DNA from: Eubacteriales bacterium
Lineage (GTDB): Bacteria > Bacillota > Clostridia > Oscillospirales > Butyricicoccaceae
Reading direction: 5' to 3'
Length of the DNA stretch: 64,000 nucleotides
NCBI GenBank assembly: GCA_030524285.1
Contig: JAUNGQ010000002.1
Span: 62,001-126,000 of the forward strand
Both the position numbers and the translations under genes were made by a program. Position 1 is the stretch's first letter. Every line of letters starts with the position of its first letter. Below the pieces are notes generated by a model. It worked only from the letters and a program-made list of their open reading frames with translations, had not been told where the DNA came from and searched no databases. Positions 1 to 7,782 of the stretch are shown piece after piece.

Positions 1-57
1 TTCCTGGCATCTTCCATGTCCTGAGCTTAATGGTCTTTGCTTGGAGCTATCCCCGAA

Positions 58-87
58 TTGACTTTTTGTTATCAATGTGATAATATT
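58..87 (+). promoter_or_regulatory. Promoter with palindromic operator (copy 1)
   Basis: A -35 TTGACT (58-63) and -10 TAATAT (81-86) are 17 bp apart. The spacer and -10 carry the perfect palindrome TTATCA-N3-TGATAA at 69-83. The same arrangement recurs at 694-723 ahead of the next operon, so the encoded HTH protein probably binds both. Confidence 0.75.
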
Positions 88-115
88 TTCATATATTCTG
101 GTTAGGAGGTCAGAT

Positions 116-658
116 ATGGCAGATAAATTGATGGATTGTATCACGAATCCAGTTAAGTGCAAATTGTTGCTGGAAATACAAGCCCAGGGGAAAGTGACGG
201 CAAAACATCTATCTGATATTTATACGGATATTCCGCAGGCTACTTTGTATCGGCATCTTAGAAAAATGTTGAGTGACGGTGTTTTGCAGGTTGTAGAGGA
301 AACACAGATCCGTGGTACAGTAGAAAAAACCTATGCACTTGCTTTTAATATGGAGAAAGATATAGAAACGGTATTGGCAGAGAACTCGGGCGAACTTTAC
401 ATGCAATACTTCATGCAGTACATCATGGGGTTTGCGAAACAGTTTCAGCAATATTGTCAATCTCCGGATATCAACATAAAAAAAGACATGACGGGATTTT
501 CCCTTTCCCCATTATATCTCTCAGATGAAGAATTGACTGACCTTGTAACAAACATTTCACGGTTAATAGGAGCAGTAAAGAATAATGAGCCGAGAGCAGA
601 CCGCAAACTGCGAACAGTTGGCGTGATCATATCTCCACCGGAAAAGCTGGATGACTAA
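116..658 (+). CDS. Helix-turn-helix transcriptional regulator (ArsR/PadR-like fold)
   Basis: A 180-residue regulator. The start at 116 is chosen because AGGAGG lies at 104-109; an upstream in-frame start has no such site and falls inside the promoter. Residues about 10-75 look like a winged helix (a PQATLYRHLRKM recognition-helix stretch, then a wing around RGTVEKTY). The rest is a helical, probably dimerising or sensing, domain. The gene has its own palindromic operator, repeated before the ABC transporter operon, which implies autoregulation and control of that operon. The ligand is unknown. The family call is by fold only. Confidence 0.75.
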   Translation: MADKLMDCITNPVKCKLLLEIQAQGKVTAKHLSDIYTDIPQATLYRHLRKMLSDGVLQVVEETQIRGTVEKTYALAFNMEKDIETVLAENSGELYMQYFMQYIMGFAKQFQQYCQSPDINIKKDMTGFSLSPLYLSDEELTDLVTNISRLIGAVKNNEPRADRKLRTVGVIISPPEKLDD

Positions 659-665
659 AAATGCA

Positions 666-687
666 CCGCCCCGGAACACTGGGGCGG
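666..687 (+). terminator. Intrinsic terminator-like hairpin
   Basis: CCGCCCC at 666-672 pairs with GGGGCGG at 681-687 over an 8-base loop, directly after the regulator stop codon. The downstream T tract is weak (ATTCTATT), so it may be leaky. Confidence 0.6.
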
Positions 688-693
688 ATTCTA

Positions 694-723
694 TTGACTT
701 TATATTATCAATATGATAATATT
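694..723 (+). promoter_or_regulatory. Promoter with palindromic operator (copy 2)
   Basis: TTGACT (694-699), a 17-bp spacer and TAATAT (717-722), with TTATCA-N3-TGATAA at 705-719. Over 19 bases it differs from the copy at 69-87 by one base in the palindrome centre. It drives the 815-3332 operon. Confidence 0.75.
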
Positions 724-814
724 ATCTAAAGGAGAATAAAAGGCCGATGTAAACGGATCAAAATGATTTACGGGTACTTGTTCTCAACAGCATAAGGTGA
801 AAGGAGCTTTATTT

Positions 815-1024
815 ATGAAGAAGAAACAAAAAGGCATTATGCTTGTCCTCACTCTGATTACGCTGGCGTGTGTACTTGCAGCACTTCATTTCTTACCCAA
901 TGAGATCCCTCTGCATGTTGGAGTAAATGGGGTAGGTAACTATGCAAGCAAATATTTCTTGCTGATTTTTGTACCAGTACCCGCCGTCCTTTATTGGGCA
1001 ATCTGCCGGAAGTATAAAAAATGA
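815..1024 (+). CDS. Small DUF1648-like membrane protein
   Basis: A 69-residue protein with two predicted membrane helices (about residues 8-25 and 45-65). Between them is a LPNEIPLHVG...GNYASK stretch resembling the DUF1648 signature seen in SdpI-like immunity proteins. The start at 815 is set by AAGGAG at 801-806. It is the first gene of the ABC transporter operon, 12 bp before the ATPase. An immunity or accessory role for the transporter is possible but is inference from the family and context. Confidence 0.65.
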   Translation: MKKKQKGIMLVLTLITLACVLAALHFLPNEIPLHVGVNGVGNYASKYFLLIFVPVPAVLYWAICRKYKK

Positions 1025-1036
1025 GGAGGTAAAACG

Positions 1037-1762
1037 ATGCAGGCCATATTGGAAATCAAAGGATTTGCTAAAACATACTCACAGGGAAAAAAGGCAGTTG
1101 ATGCTCTGTCGCTCTCCGTTATGCCTGGAGAGGTACATGGTTTTATAGGGCATAACGGAGCAGGGAAAACAACGACCATTCGTGCTGTGGTTGGTGTTAT
1201 GGATTTTGACGCAGGAGAGATTCTAATTGATGGTCATTCTGTAAAAGAGGAACCCGTTACCTGCAAGTCCTTAACCGCTTATATTCCCGATAATCCCGAT
1301 TTGTATGATTATATTACAGGGATTCAATTCCTCAATTACATGGCGGATATGTTTTCTGTTGATCAGGGAAACCGGCAGAAGCGGATACAAAAATACGCTG
1401 ATCTGTTTGGCATTACGGACAGCCTGGGAAATTTGGTCAGCTCGTATTCGCATGGGATGAAACAAAAGCTGGCGCTGATTGGTGCTTTTTTGCATCAACC
1501 TAAGTTGCTCGTACTGGATGAACCATTTGTTGGGCTCGATCCCGAAGCGGCTTTTCACTTGAAAGAAATCATGCGCGAATTGTGTGATCAGGGAAGTGCC
1601 ATATTTTTTTCGACACATGTATTGGATGTTGCCGAAAAGCTGTGCGATAAAGTTTCCATTATCAAACAGGGGAAGCTGGTGGTAAGCGGCAGCATGGAGG
1701 TGGTTAAAGGTTCCGGCAGTTTGGAGGATGTTTTCATGGAGGTAGTAGAAAATGAGAAATAA
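1037..1762 (+). CDS. ABC transporter ATP-binding protein
   Basis: A 241-residue nucleotide-binding subunit of an exporter. Walker A is GHNGAGKTTT (about residues 37-46), the signature is SHGMKQKLAL and Walker B is LLVLDEPFVGLDP, followed by a switch histidine in STHVLD. GAGGAGG sits just upstream of the start. Its 3' end overlaps the permease gene by 11 bp, so the two should be translationally coupled and form one transporter. The BcrA/CcmA-like sequence points to an ABC-2 type exporter of an antimicrobial, lipid or polysaccharide. The substrate cannot be read from sequence. Confidence 0.9.
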   Translation: MQAILEIKGFAKTYSQGKKAVDALSLSVMPGEVHGFIGHNGAGKTTTIRAVVGVMDFDAGEILIDGHSVKEEPVTCKSLTAYIPDNPDLYDYITGIQFLNYMADMFSVDQGNRQKRIQKYADLFGITDSLGNLVSSYSHGMKQKLALIGAFLHQPKLLVLDEPFVGLDPEAAFHLKEIMRELCDQGSAIFFSTHVLDVAEKLCDKVSIIKQGKLVVSGSMEVVKGSGSLEDVFMEVVENEK

Positions 1763-3332
1763 GTACCTGCTTCTTTTGAAAATGCAACTATACAATTTTT
1801 TCGGGATCAATCGTATGTTTCATTCTCACAGCAAAAAAGAGAAACAAAAAAGCATGCTATTGGGAGCATTGGCGATTGTTATTCTTGGCTTGATGATTAC
1901 ATATAGCGCACTTTTCAGCGCCGGTTTAGCAGGGATGGGAGCTGCGAGTCTTTTACCAACGCTTTCCGTATTGGTGTGTTCTCTGATAACATTGGTACTC
2001 ACATTTTTGAAAGGCTCCGGCGTTCTCTTTGGTTTGCGTGATTACGACATGGTTATGTCTCTGCCGGTAAAAAGTTCGGAGGTGGTTTTGAGCCGGATAA
2101 CGATGGTGTATCTGGCGAATCTTTTAATCAGTATCATTGTGGTTCTCCCTGCCATTATCATTTTTGGGATAAGTACGAATGCTGGAATTATAGCAAATCT
2201 GATTTTTGGGTTATCTCTTTTGTTTATACCGGTTATTCCCATGATAATTTCTTTGGGGATTGGAGTATTGATTACTGCGATTTCATCCCAGTCAAGGCAT
2301 AAAAATATAATCTCACTTATTTTGAGTACCCTTGCAGTTTTGCTGATTGTAGCAGCTTCTACGCAAGCACAAAATATGGATTCTTCTGAGATTGTAAATA
2401 TAGGGGTTGCTCTGAGCAATACTGCAAATCGTATCTACCCTCCAGCGTTGCTTCTCTCAATGGCGGTCCAGGATCAGAATGGGTTATACTTTTTAGCTTT
2501 CGCAGGTCTGTCTGCTTTATTTGGTGGGGCCTTTGTAGTGGTAGTAGCACATTTCTATCAGAAAATGAACACAGCTACCTTTAGCCATTCGGCTATCAAA
2601 TACAAAGAAAAAGCGTTGAAGGTTTCCTCCCCGTTCAAAGCAATGTATAAGCGGGAGTTCAATCGTTATTTTTCCTGTACGATATATGCGCTTAATTCTA
2701 CGATAGGAATGGTTCTGCTGCTTGTAGTGTCTGTATTGCTTTTGTTTATCACTCCTGAAATGCTGGAACAGCAAAGTGGATTTATTGGTTTGAGTCAGAT
2801 GCTGAGGCAGATACTTCCAATGGTCATAGCGGTATTTATCACGATGACTTCTACCACTGCGGCATCGCTGTCGTTGGAGGGAAAAAACCGCTGGTTGATG
2901 TGTTCTGCCCCCGTCCGTACCATAGACATATTTAACTCAAAGATAGCAGTCAATCTCACAGTTATATTTCCATTTGCATTCATCAGTGCCCTCTTATTGG
3001 GCATCAGGATGGAGGTTTCCACGATGCAGGTCGTCCTGTTGTGCATTGTTCCGCTGATCTATTCCTGTTTCATATCAGTCTTGGGCATGTATATGAATGT
3101 AAAGTTTCCAAAATACGATTGGACAAGTGAGTATTACGCAGTAAAAGGTGGTGCAGTTTCTGTTCTGGCCACTATGGGTATTGGTATGCTGAGCAGTATG
3201 GCGCCTCTTTTTATCTGTGCTGTTTTTACAGGTATTAGCAGCATGGTAATGGTTGTGACCTCTGCACTATTGTTGATCATTGTCTTTGCTTTATATGGAA
3301 AACTCCGGTGCTACCAGCTTTATGAAATATGA
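1752..3332 (+). CDS. ABC-2 type transporter permease
   Basis: A 526-residue, very hydrophobic protein with roughly 12 predicted membrane segments, long for an ABC-2 permease and consistent with two fused 6-helix halves. The start ATG lies inside the last codons of the ATPase gene (11-bp overlap). The first 30 residues are amphipathic and basic, as expected for a cytoplasmic coupling region. It forms the membrane channel partner of the ATPase at 1037. The ArsR-type regulator starts within its last codons, so all three are probably one transcript. Confidence 0.85.
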   Translation: MRNKYLLLLKMQLYNFFGINRMFHSHSKKEKQKSMLLGALAIVILGLMITYSALFSAGLAGMGAASLLPTLSVLVCSLITLVLTFLKGSGVLFGLRDYDMVMSLPVKSSEVVLSRITMVYLANLLISIIVVLPAIIIFGISTNAGIIANLIFGLSLLFIPVIPMIISLGIGVLITAISSQSRHKNIISLILSTLAVLLIVAASTQAQNMDSSEIVNIGVALSNTANRIYPPALLLSMAVQDQNGLYFLAFAGLSALFGGAFVVVVAHFYQKMNTATFSHSAIKYKEKALKVSSPFKAMYKREFNRYFSCTIYALNSTIGMVLLLVVSVLLLFITPEMLEQQSGFIGLSQMLRQILPMVIAVFITMTSTTAASLSLEGKNRWLMCSAPVRTIDIFNSKIAVNLTVIFPFAFISALLLGIRMEVSTMQVVLLCIVPLIYSCFISVLGMYMNVKFPKYDWTSEYYAVKGGAVSVLATMGIGMLSSMAPLFICAVFTGISSMVMVVTSALLLIIVFALYGKLRCYQLYEI

Positions 3333-3633
3333 TTATGATGAACTGTTGGACAGAAAATTCAAGGCCATAGCAGATGAAACGAGACAAGCAATCATAATCC
3401 TATTGCGGGAACGCCCCATGAATGCTGGAGAGATTGCAAGTCACTTTTGTTCTTCAATGGCTTCGATATCCTATCATTTGCGGAAATTAGAGCAAAGCGG
3501 TATTGTTTCATCAATGCGATCAGGACAGTATATACAATACAGACTAAATAAAGCAGCGCTTGATGAAATTTGTTTATGGCTGGAAGGATTACTTTTGAAT
3601 AAGCAGGCAGGTGATGACATGGGAAAATATTAG
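3322..3633 (+). CDS. ArsR-family transcriptional regulator
   Basis: A 103-residue winged-helix repressor. The conserved core runs FKAIADETRQAIIILL, then AGEIASHF, then SMASISYHLRKLEQSGIV, the classic ArsR recognition helix. No metal-binding cysteine cluster is visible apart from one Cys in the HTH, so it may sense something other than metal. The start at 3322 overlaps the permease stop by 11 bp; starts at 3295 or 3280 are possible. Its last residues, MGKY, are the in-frame mini-ORF that precedes the winged-helix gene at 3633. The tail may therefore have been created by fusion to that element. Confidence 0.8.
   Translation: MKYDYDELLDRKFKAIADETRQAIIILLRERPMNAGEIASHFCSSMASISYHLRKLEQSGIVSSMRSGQYIQYRLNKAALDEICLWLEGLLLNKQAGDDMGKY
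3619..3633 (+). promoter_or_regulatory. MGKY mini-ORF leader of winged-helix copy 1
   Basis: ATG GGA AAA TAT TAG, with GTGATG just upstream. Its TAG shares a base with the GTG start of the next gene (TAGTG). Here it is in frame with the end of the ArsR gene. An equivalent mini-ORF precedes every copy of this gene family in the window. Confidence 0.6.
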
Positions 3634-4022
3634 TGCTGATTTTATCAGACCCTGAGGAACACATCATGGATAAGCTTATGGCCGTCTTATCAGACGAACA
3701 GGAGATGGAGCAGGTATCCGTCCCGGATTCCTCCATACTCACTTTCCAGGAGCTGAAGATCCTTCCCCGCCGGCGGCAGGTATATATAAATAATCGGGAA
3801 GTGAGTTTGACCACCAGAGAGTTTGATGTGCTGTATCATCTTGCCCGGTACGCAGGCCAGGTCCTCACAGCCCGCCAGATCTATGAGGCCGTAAGCCGCG
3901 AGAGCGCAGCGGGATGCGACTATCACTGTATAGAGAGCAGCATCTATTCAATACGGAAGAAGCTGGGGCGCGATGTAATCCTCACGGTTCGGGGATACGG
4001 GTATAAATTTAATTGGAAATAG
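3633..4022 (+). CDS. Stand-alone OmpR/PhoB-type winged-helix protein, copy 1
   Basis: A 129-residue protein whose C-terminal 90 residues form an OmpR/PhoB effector domain. LTTREFDVLYHLARYAGQVL, RQIYEAV, IESSIYSIRKKLG and the wing VRGYGYKF are all present. There is no receiver domain; the first 38 residues are a short helical region (HIMDKLMAVLSDEQ). GTG start, overlapping the mini-ORF stop. It should bind DNA, but without phosphorylation control. Paralogues occur at 25299, 51537 and 54287, with a decayed copy at 9037. A terminator follows at once. Confidence 0.8.
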   Translation: MLILSDPEEHIMDKLMAVLSDEQEMEQVSVPDSSILTFQELKILPRRRQVYINNREVSLTTREFDVLYHLARYAGQVLTARQIYEAVSRESAAGCDYHCIESSIYSIRKKLGRDVILTVRGYGYKFNWK

Positions 4023-4027
4023 CAAAG

Positions 4028-4067
4028 GCTGGTAGCTCAGTGGGAGTGCTGACGCTATCAGCTTTTT
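4028..4067 (+). terminator. Intrinsic terminator
   Basis: GCTGGTAGC (4028-4036) pairs with GCTATCAGC (4054-4062), followed by TTTTT. It closes the module just after the winged-helix gene. Confidence 0.8.
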
Positions 4068-4108
4068 GTTTCTGAAGAATCGCTGCCATAAATTTAACAG
4101 TTTCAGCC

Positions 4109-4137
4109 TTGTGTTATTCGGCATCTCGAACTATAAT
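4109..4137 (+). promoter_or_regulatory. Sigma-A-type promoter
   Basis: TTGTGT (4109-4114), 17-bp spacer, TATAAT (4132-4137), ahead of the HTH/two-component operon at 4159. Confidence 0.65.
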
Positions 4138-4158
4138 AGAAGCATTGGAGGTGCCGGT

Positions 4159-4344
4159 ATGGATTATATGACCTTGAAAGAAGCGAGTGAAAAATGGGGC
4201 GTAACTCCCCGGAGGATAAATTATTATTGCTCTGCAGGGCGTATTCCGGGAGCAGTAAAGATGGCGAAGGTCTGGCTGATTCCGAAAAGTGCAGAGAAGC
4301 CAGTGGATGGAAGAACAAAGCAAGGGAAGGAACTGAAAGAATGA
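4159..4344 (+). CDS. Small excisionase/MerR-like helix-turn-helix protein
   Basis: A 61-residue protein of the HTH_17 (DNA-binding excisionase-like) type: LKEASEKWGVTPRRINYYCSAGRIPGAVK..VWLIP. The start is set by GGAGGTG at 4147-4153. Its stop overlaps the response regulator start in an ATGA arrangement, so it is the first gene of a two-component operon. Such proteins may act as small regulators or directionality factors. Here the context favours a co-regulator of the downstream system. A paralogue lies at 35077-35277. Confidence 0.75.
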   Translation: MDYMTLKEASEKWGVTPRRINYYCSAGRIPGAVKMAKVWLIPKSAEKPVDGRTKQGKELKE

Positions 4345-5042
4345 ATAGAGTTTTGATTATAGATGACGACAAGGAACTTTGTGCCTTGATGAAGAAATGC
4401 GTAGAACAGGAAAATTTATCTGCGTTGGTAGCTCATGGCGGCATGGAGGGCTTACGTCTGGCCCATGATAATAAGGATACCTGTTCCCTCATCATTTTGG
4501 ATGTTATGATGCCGGATTTAGACGGCTTTCAAGTATTGCAGAAAATCAGGGAGATCAGCAATATCCCGGTACTTATGCTTACTGCGAAAAGTGACGAGGA
4601 AGATAAAGTTTCCGGCCTCCGGCTGGGTGCTGATGATTACCTGACAAAACCTTTCAGCATTAACGAGTTAATGGCCCGTGTCAATTCTCTGATACGCCGT
4701 TTCACCGCCCTGAACCCAGCTTCCGCAGTAGAAACAGATTGCTTAAAGTTGAAAGATATGGTGATTGATAAAGAGAATCGGATTGTTTCTGTCAGGAACA
4801 TTCCTGTTGATCTCACAAGTAAAGAATTTGATCTGCTTTTCTTTCTGGCTTCCAACAAAGGGCGTGTATTTACAAAGAAGCAGATTTACACGCAGGTTTG
4901 GGAAGAAGAATATGCTTTCGACGATAATAATATCATGTCCTTTATCAGTAAACTTCGGAAAAAGATTGAGCCTGACCCGGAACACCCTTTTTATATTCTG
5001 ACTGTCCGGGGCGTTGGCTACCGTTTCAATAAGGAGGCATGA
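4341..5042 (+). CDS. OmpR-family response regulator
   Basis: A 233-residue two-domain response regulator. The receiver has the acidic pocket DDD (residues 8-10), phospho-acceptor D54 (ILDVMMPDLDG) and K103 (LTKPF). The C-terminal PhoB-type winged helix ends RGVGYRF. ATGA overlap with the upstream HTH gene; the kinase begins 2 bp after its stop. The likely target is the set of four CAAGGTT repeats at 5995-6034 before the ABC exporter, an arrangement typical of OmpR-family regulators of peptide-resistance exporters. Confidence 0.92.
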   Translation: MNRVLIIDDDKELCALMKKCVEQENLSALVAHGGMEGLRLAHDNKDTCSLIILDVMMPDLDGFQVLQKIREISNIPVLMLTAKSDEEDKVSGLRLGADDYLTKPFSINELMARVNSLIRRFTALNPASAVETDCLKLKDMVIDKENRIVSVRNIPVDLTSKEFDLLFFLASNKGRVFTKKQIYTQVWEEEYAFDDNNIMSFISKLRKKIEPDPEHPFYILTVRGVGYRFNKEA

Positions 5043-5043
5043 A

Positions 5044-5967
5044 ATGGAAATCAATACTTATCTGTTTCTGGCCTTGGCAGTTACCTTGCTCATTGTGGTA
5101 TTACTTATCGCTAAATTGCGGCACATTAAGAAACAGCTTGCATTGATAAAAGATGCCATGGACGATATAAAATGCGGAAATCTCAATCGCCGTGTTTTGG
5201 CAAAAGAAAGTGATATGACCAAACAAATCTGCTATGACATTAACGAAATTGCTCTTTGCAATCAAACCCGGCTTATTCAGCATCGGCAAGCGGAGCAAGC
5301 ATACAAGCGCCTTATGAGCAGTCTTTCCCATGATGTAAAAACACCGCTTGCCTCTTTGGTTGGGTATCTTGAAGCGATTGAAAGCGGGATTGTTACCGGG
5401 GAGGAAAAAGACGAATATATCCGTGTTGCATTTGATAAAGCACAGCACCTAAAATATTTCGTGGAGAGTCTATTTGAGTGGGTAAAGCTGGATGCAGGAG
5501 AACAGATTTTCCATTTTGAGCAATTTGATCTCAATGAGTTGTCCCGCAATATTATGACCGACTGGATTCTTATTTTGGAGAACAGCGGCTTCCAGTATGA
5601 GATTGATATACCTGAAACAGAATACATCATGCAAATAGACCCCAACGCCTATACTCGGATTCTGAATAACCTGTTGCAGAATGTAATTACCCATAGCAAA
5701 GGCGACAAGGTAGTGGTGTCAATTTCAGAAGATGAAGAACAAGTTCAGATCACGGTTAAAGACAATGGGAAAGGGATTTCTTCTGATGATCTGCCCCATA
5801 TCTTTGAAAGAATGTATCAATGCGATCATTCGCGTTCGGGCAAAGGAAATGGTTTGGGGCTGTCCATTGCGAAAGAACTTGTCAGTGTCCATAAGGGAAA
5901 AATCACTGCTGCCAGCACTCCTGGCACTGGTACAGCATTTACAATATCGCTCCCCAAAGCCCTGTGA
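5044..5967 (+). CDS. Sensor histidine kinase
   Basis: A 307-residue membrane kinase. One clear N-terminal membrane segment spans residues 5-24, then a HAMP-like linker, then the dimerisation box SLSHDVKTPLASLVGYLEAI with phospho-acceptor H96. HATPase motifs follow (N box NNLLQNVITHS, DNGKGI, F box FERMYQ, GLGLSIAKELV). There is almost no extracellular sensor region, resembling the intramembrane-sensing kinases linked to ABC exporters. AAGGAGG at 5031-5037 sets the start. Partner of the regulator at 4341. Confidence 0.92.
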   Translation: MEINTYLFLALAVTLLIVVLLIAKLRHIKKQLALIKDAMDDIKCGNLNRRVLAKESDMTKQICYDINEIALCNQTRLIQHRQAEQAYKRLMSSLSHDVKTPLASLVGYLEAIESGIVTGEEKDEYIRVAFDKAQHLKYFVESLFEWVKLDAGEQIFHFEQFDLNELSRNIMTDWILILENSGFQYEIDIPETEYIMQIDPNAYTRILNNLLQNVITHSKGDKVVVSISEDEEQVQITVKDNGKGISSDDLPHIFERMYQCDHSRSGKGNGLGLSIAKELVSVHKGKITAASTPGTGTAFTISLPKAL

Positions 5968-5984
5968 ACGTGCAGGGCTTTTCT
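5957..5984 (+). terminator. Terminator overlapping the kinase stop codon
   Basis: AAGCCCTG (5957-5964) pairs with CAGGGCTT (5973-5980), followed by TTCT. It separates the regulators from the exporter genes. Confidence 0.65.
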
Positions 5985-5994
5985 ACTTCAAAAA

Positions 5995-6047
5995 CAAGGT
6001 TAAAGCAAGGTTACGGCAAGGTTTTGGCAAGGTTTGTAGGCTATACT
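5995..6047 (+). promoter_or_regulatory. Four CAAGGTT operator repeats plus promoter
   Basis: CAAGGTT occurs at 5995, 6006, 6017 and 6028, each exactly 11 bp apart. A -10 TATACT is at 6042-6047, and the -35 position falls inside the last repeats. Helically phased direct repeats over a poor -35 are the usual picture of activation by a phosphorylated OmpR-family dimer, presumably the regulator at 4341. Confidence 0.8.
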
Positions 6048-6122
6048 TTAATTGTAACTGGTACAGCCATAAGAAAAGGCGAATAGTACAGAGCCACATT
6101 TATTGAAAGTGAGGAATCCTAC

Positions 6123-7046
6123 ATGGATGATTTTGTCATTGAAACAAGAAAACTGACAAAAACTTATGGAGATCAAACAGCCGTCGGCAAGGTTGATCTT
6201 CATGTGAGAAAAGGACGGATATACGGCTTGCTCGGACGCAACGGTGCCGGAAAAACCACCATTATGAAAATGATTCTGGGCCTGACATCTATTACTTCCG
6301 GTGAAGTGGATGTATTCGGTCAGAATATCAAAGGCAGGGAAAAACGAGTATATCCTCGTATTGGTGCGATTATCGAAACACCGGGGTTTTATCCAAACCT
6401 GACCGGGACGGAGAATTTGGAGATTTTTGCAAAGCTGCGCGGCACCGCTTCCCCTGATGCGGTGAAAAATGCGCTGGAAATTGTCGGCCTGCCCTACAAA
6501 GATAAAAAGCTGTTCAGCAAGTATTCGCTTGGCATGAAGCAGAGACTTGGCATTGCAAATGCCATTCTGCATGACCCGGAATTGCTGATTTTGGATGAAC
6601 CGACGAATGGCCTTGACCCTATTGGCATTGCAGAAGTGCGGGAGTTTATCAAGAATTTAAGTGCCATGCGTGGAAAGACTATCCTGATTTCCAGCCATAT
6701 TCTTTCAGAAATTGCGTTGCTGGCAGACGACATCGGCATTATTGACCACGGCGTTTTGCTTGAAGAAAGTAGCATGGAAGAATTGAAAAAGCGGAACAGC
6801 AAATATATTCTATTGCAAGTTTCAGATGTTTCAAAAGCTGCCCTGATTTTGGAACGTGGTTTCCATGTAAAGGACTATTCTGTTCAGGACGATCAGACAC
6901 TTCGACTTTATGATACATCTCTGGATATGGCAGCCGTCAATAAGGCCCTTGTGGTGCAGGATGTGGCGGTAATCAGTTCCCAACTCTGCAACGATACATT
7001 GGAGGATTATTTCAAAAAGATTACAGGGGGTGAGGGAATTGCTTAA
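6123..7046 (+). CDS. Bacitracin/lantibiotic-type ABC exporter ATPase
   Basis: A 307-residue BcrA-like ATPase. Walker A GRNGAGKTTI, signature YSLGMKQRLGIA, Walker B LLILDEPTNGLDP, switch histidine SSHILSE. A C-terminal extension of about 90 residues is typical of the lantibiotic-protection (NukF/BcrA) family. It overlaps the next permease gene. Together with the two permeases and the upstream kinase/regulator it forms a standard peptide-antibiotic resistance module. Regulation should be through the CAAGGTT repeats. Confidence 0.9.
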   Translation: MDDFVIETRKLTKTYGDQTAVGKVDLHVRKGRIYGLLGRNGAGKTTIMKMILGLTSITSGEVDVFGQNIKGREKRVYPRIGAIIETPGFYPNLTGTENLEIFAKLRGTASPDAVKNALEIVGLPYKDKKLFSKYSLGMKQRLGIANAILHDPELLILDEPTNGLDPIGIAEVREFIKNLSAMRGKTILISSHILSEIALLADDIGIIDHGVLLEESSMEELKKRNSKYILLQVSDVSKAALILERGFHVKDYSVQDDQTLRLYDTSLDMAAVNKALVVQDVAVISSQLCNDTLEDYFKKITGGEGIA

Positions 7047-7773
7047 ACTACTTGAAACAGAATTTCTAAAGTTGCGCCGCAGGAAACTTGTCTGGCTTAT
7101 GCTCCTGACTGCCCTTATTATGCCGTTCATGGCATTTTTACTGTTCAAATACCGGGGGGACACAGGTGTTGATCCGATCCAGTTTTACAAGTGGTCTGCT
7201 TTTGGTTATACGCTATTTATTATCCTGCCGGTTATTTTGGGAGTATTTTGTACTATGCTTATCCATGAAGAAAAGCAGAATGGTTTACTGAAACAGCTTT
7301 GGATCGTGCCTATCGGCAAATTAGAATATTTTTTCAGCAAGTTTTTTGTGGTTTTGCTGTACTCTGTCGGTTTTATGCTGATTACAGCGGTGGCTTCCGT
7401 CCTGTTTAGCGTACTCCCCGGATATGTTGCATTTGAATGGGAAAGTACCCTGTATTTGCTGGAAAGATGTTTAGAGATCGGAGTGCTTACCGCTTTTGCG
7501 ATGTTGCCCATTTTGGCGATAGCTGCATCCAGAAAAGGCTATATTCTTCCGGTTTGCGTGACATTGGTCTATGCCTTTTGCGGATTTATCTTTATGTCCA
7601 TTTATATGTATCTGCTGCCTTTAACGAGTATGGCCGTCATCGTGATGCGTAATAAAGACATTCCAGGCATTGTATTTTCGCAGCCTATTAACATTACTCT
7701 GGCATTCCTTTGTATCTTGGTATGGGACATTGCTGCTGTATCGCTGGCAAGGATTGCCCTGAAGGAAAAGTGA
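7030..7773 (+). CDS. ABC-2 permease of lantibiotic-protection type (1)
   Basis: About 247 residues with six predicted membrane helices, matching the EpiE/MutE-type permease size. The start may be GTG 7030 or TTG 7039; both overlap the end of the ATPase gene, and the GTGAGGG stretch could serve as ribosome site for the TTG. It pairs with the permease at 7783 to form a heterodimeric channel driven by the ATPase at 6123. Confidence 0.85.
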   Translation: MRELLKLLETEFLKLRRRKLVWLMLLTALIMPFMAFLLFKYRGDTGVDPIQFYKWSAFGYTLFIILPVILGVFCTMLIHEEKQNGLLKQLWIVPIGKLEYFFSKFFVVLLYSVGFMLITAVASVLFSVLPGYVAFEWESTLYLLERCLEIGVLTAFAMLPILAIAASRKGYILPVCVTLVYAFCGFIFMSIYMYLLPLTSMAVIVMRNKDIPGIVFSQPINITLAFLCILVWDIAAVSLARIALKEK

Positions 7774-7782
7774 GGTGTGGAT

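Noticed and set aside
4028..4060. tRNA-like start (GGTAGCTCAGTGGGAG)
   Set aside because: It resembles a tRNA D-arm, but no acceptor stem, anticodon arm or T-arm follows. The sequence is the left arm and loop of a terminator also present at 9351.
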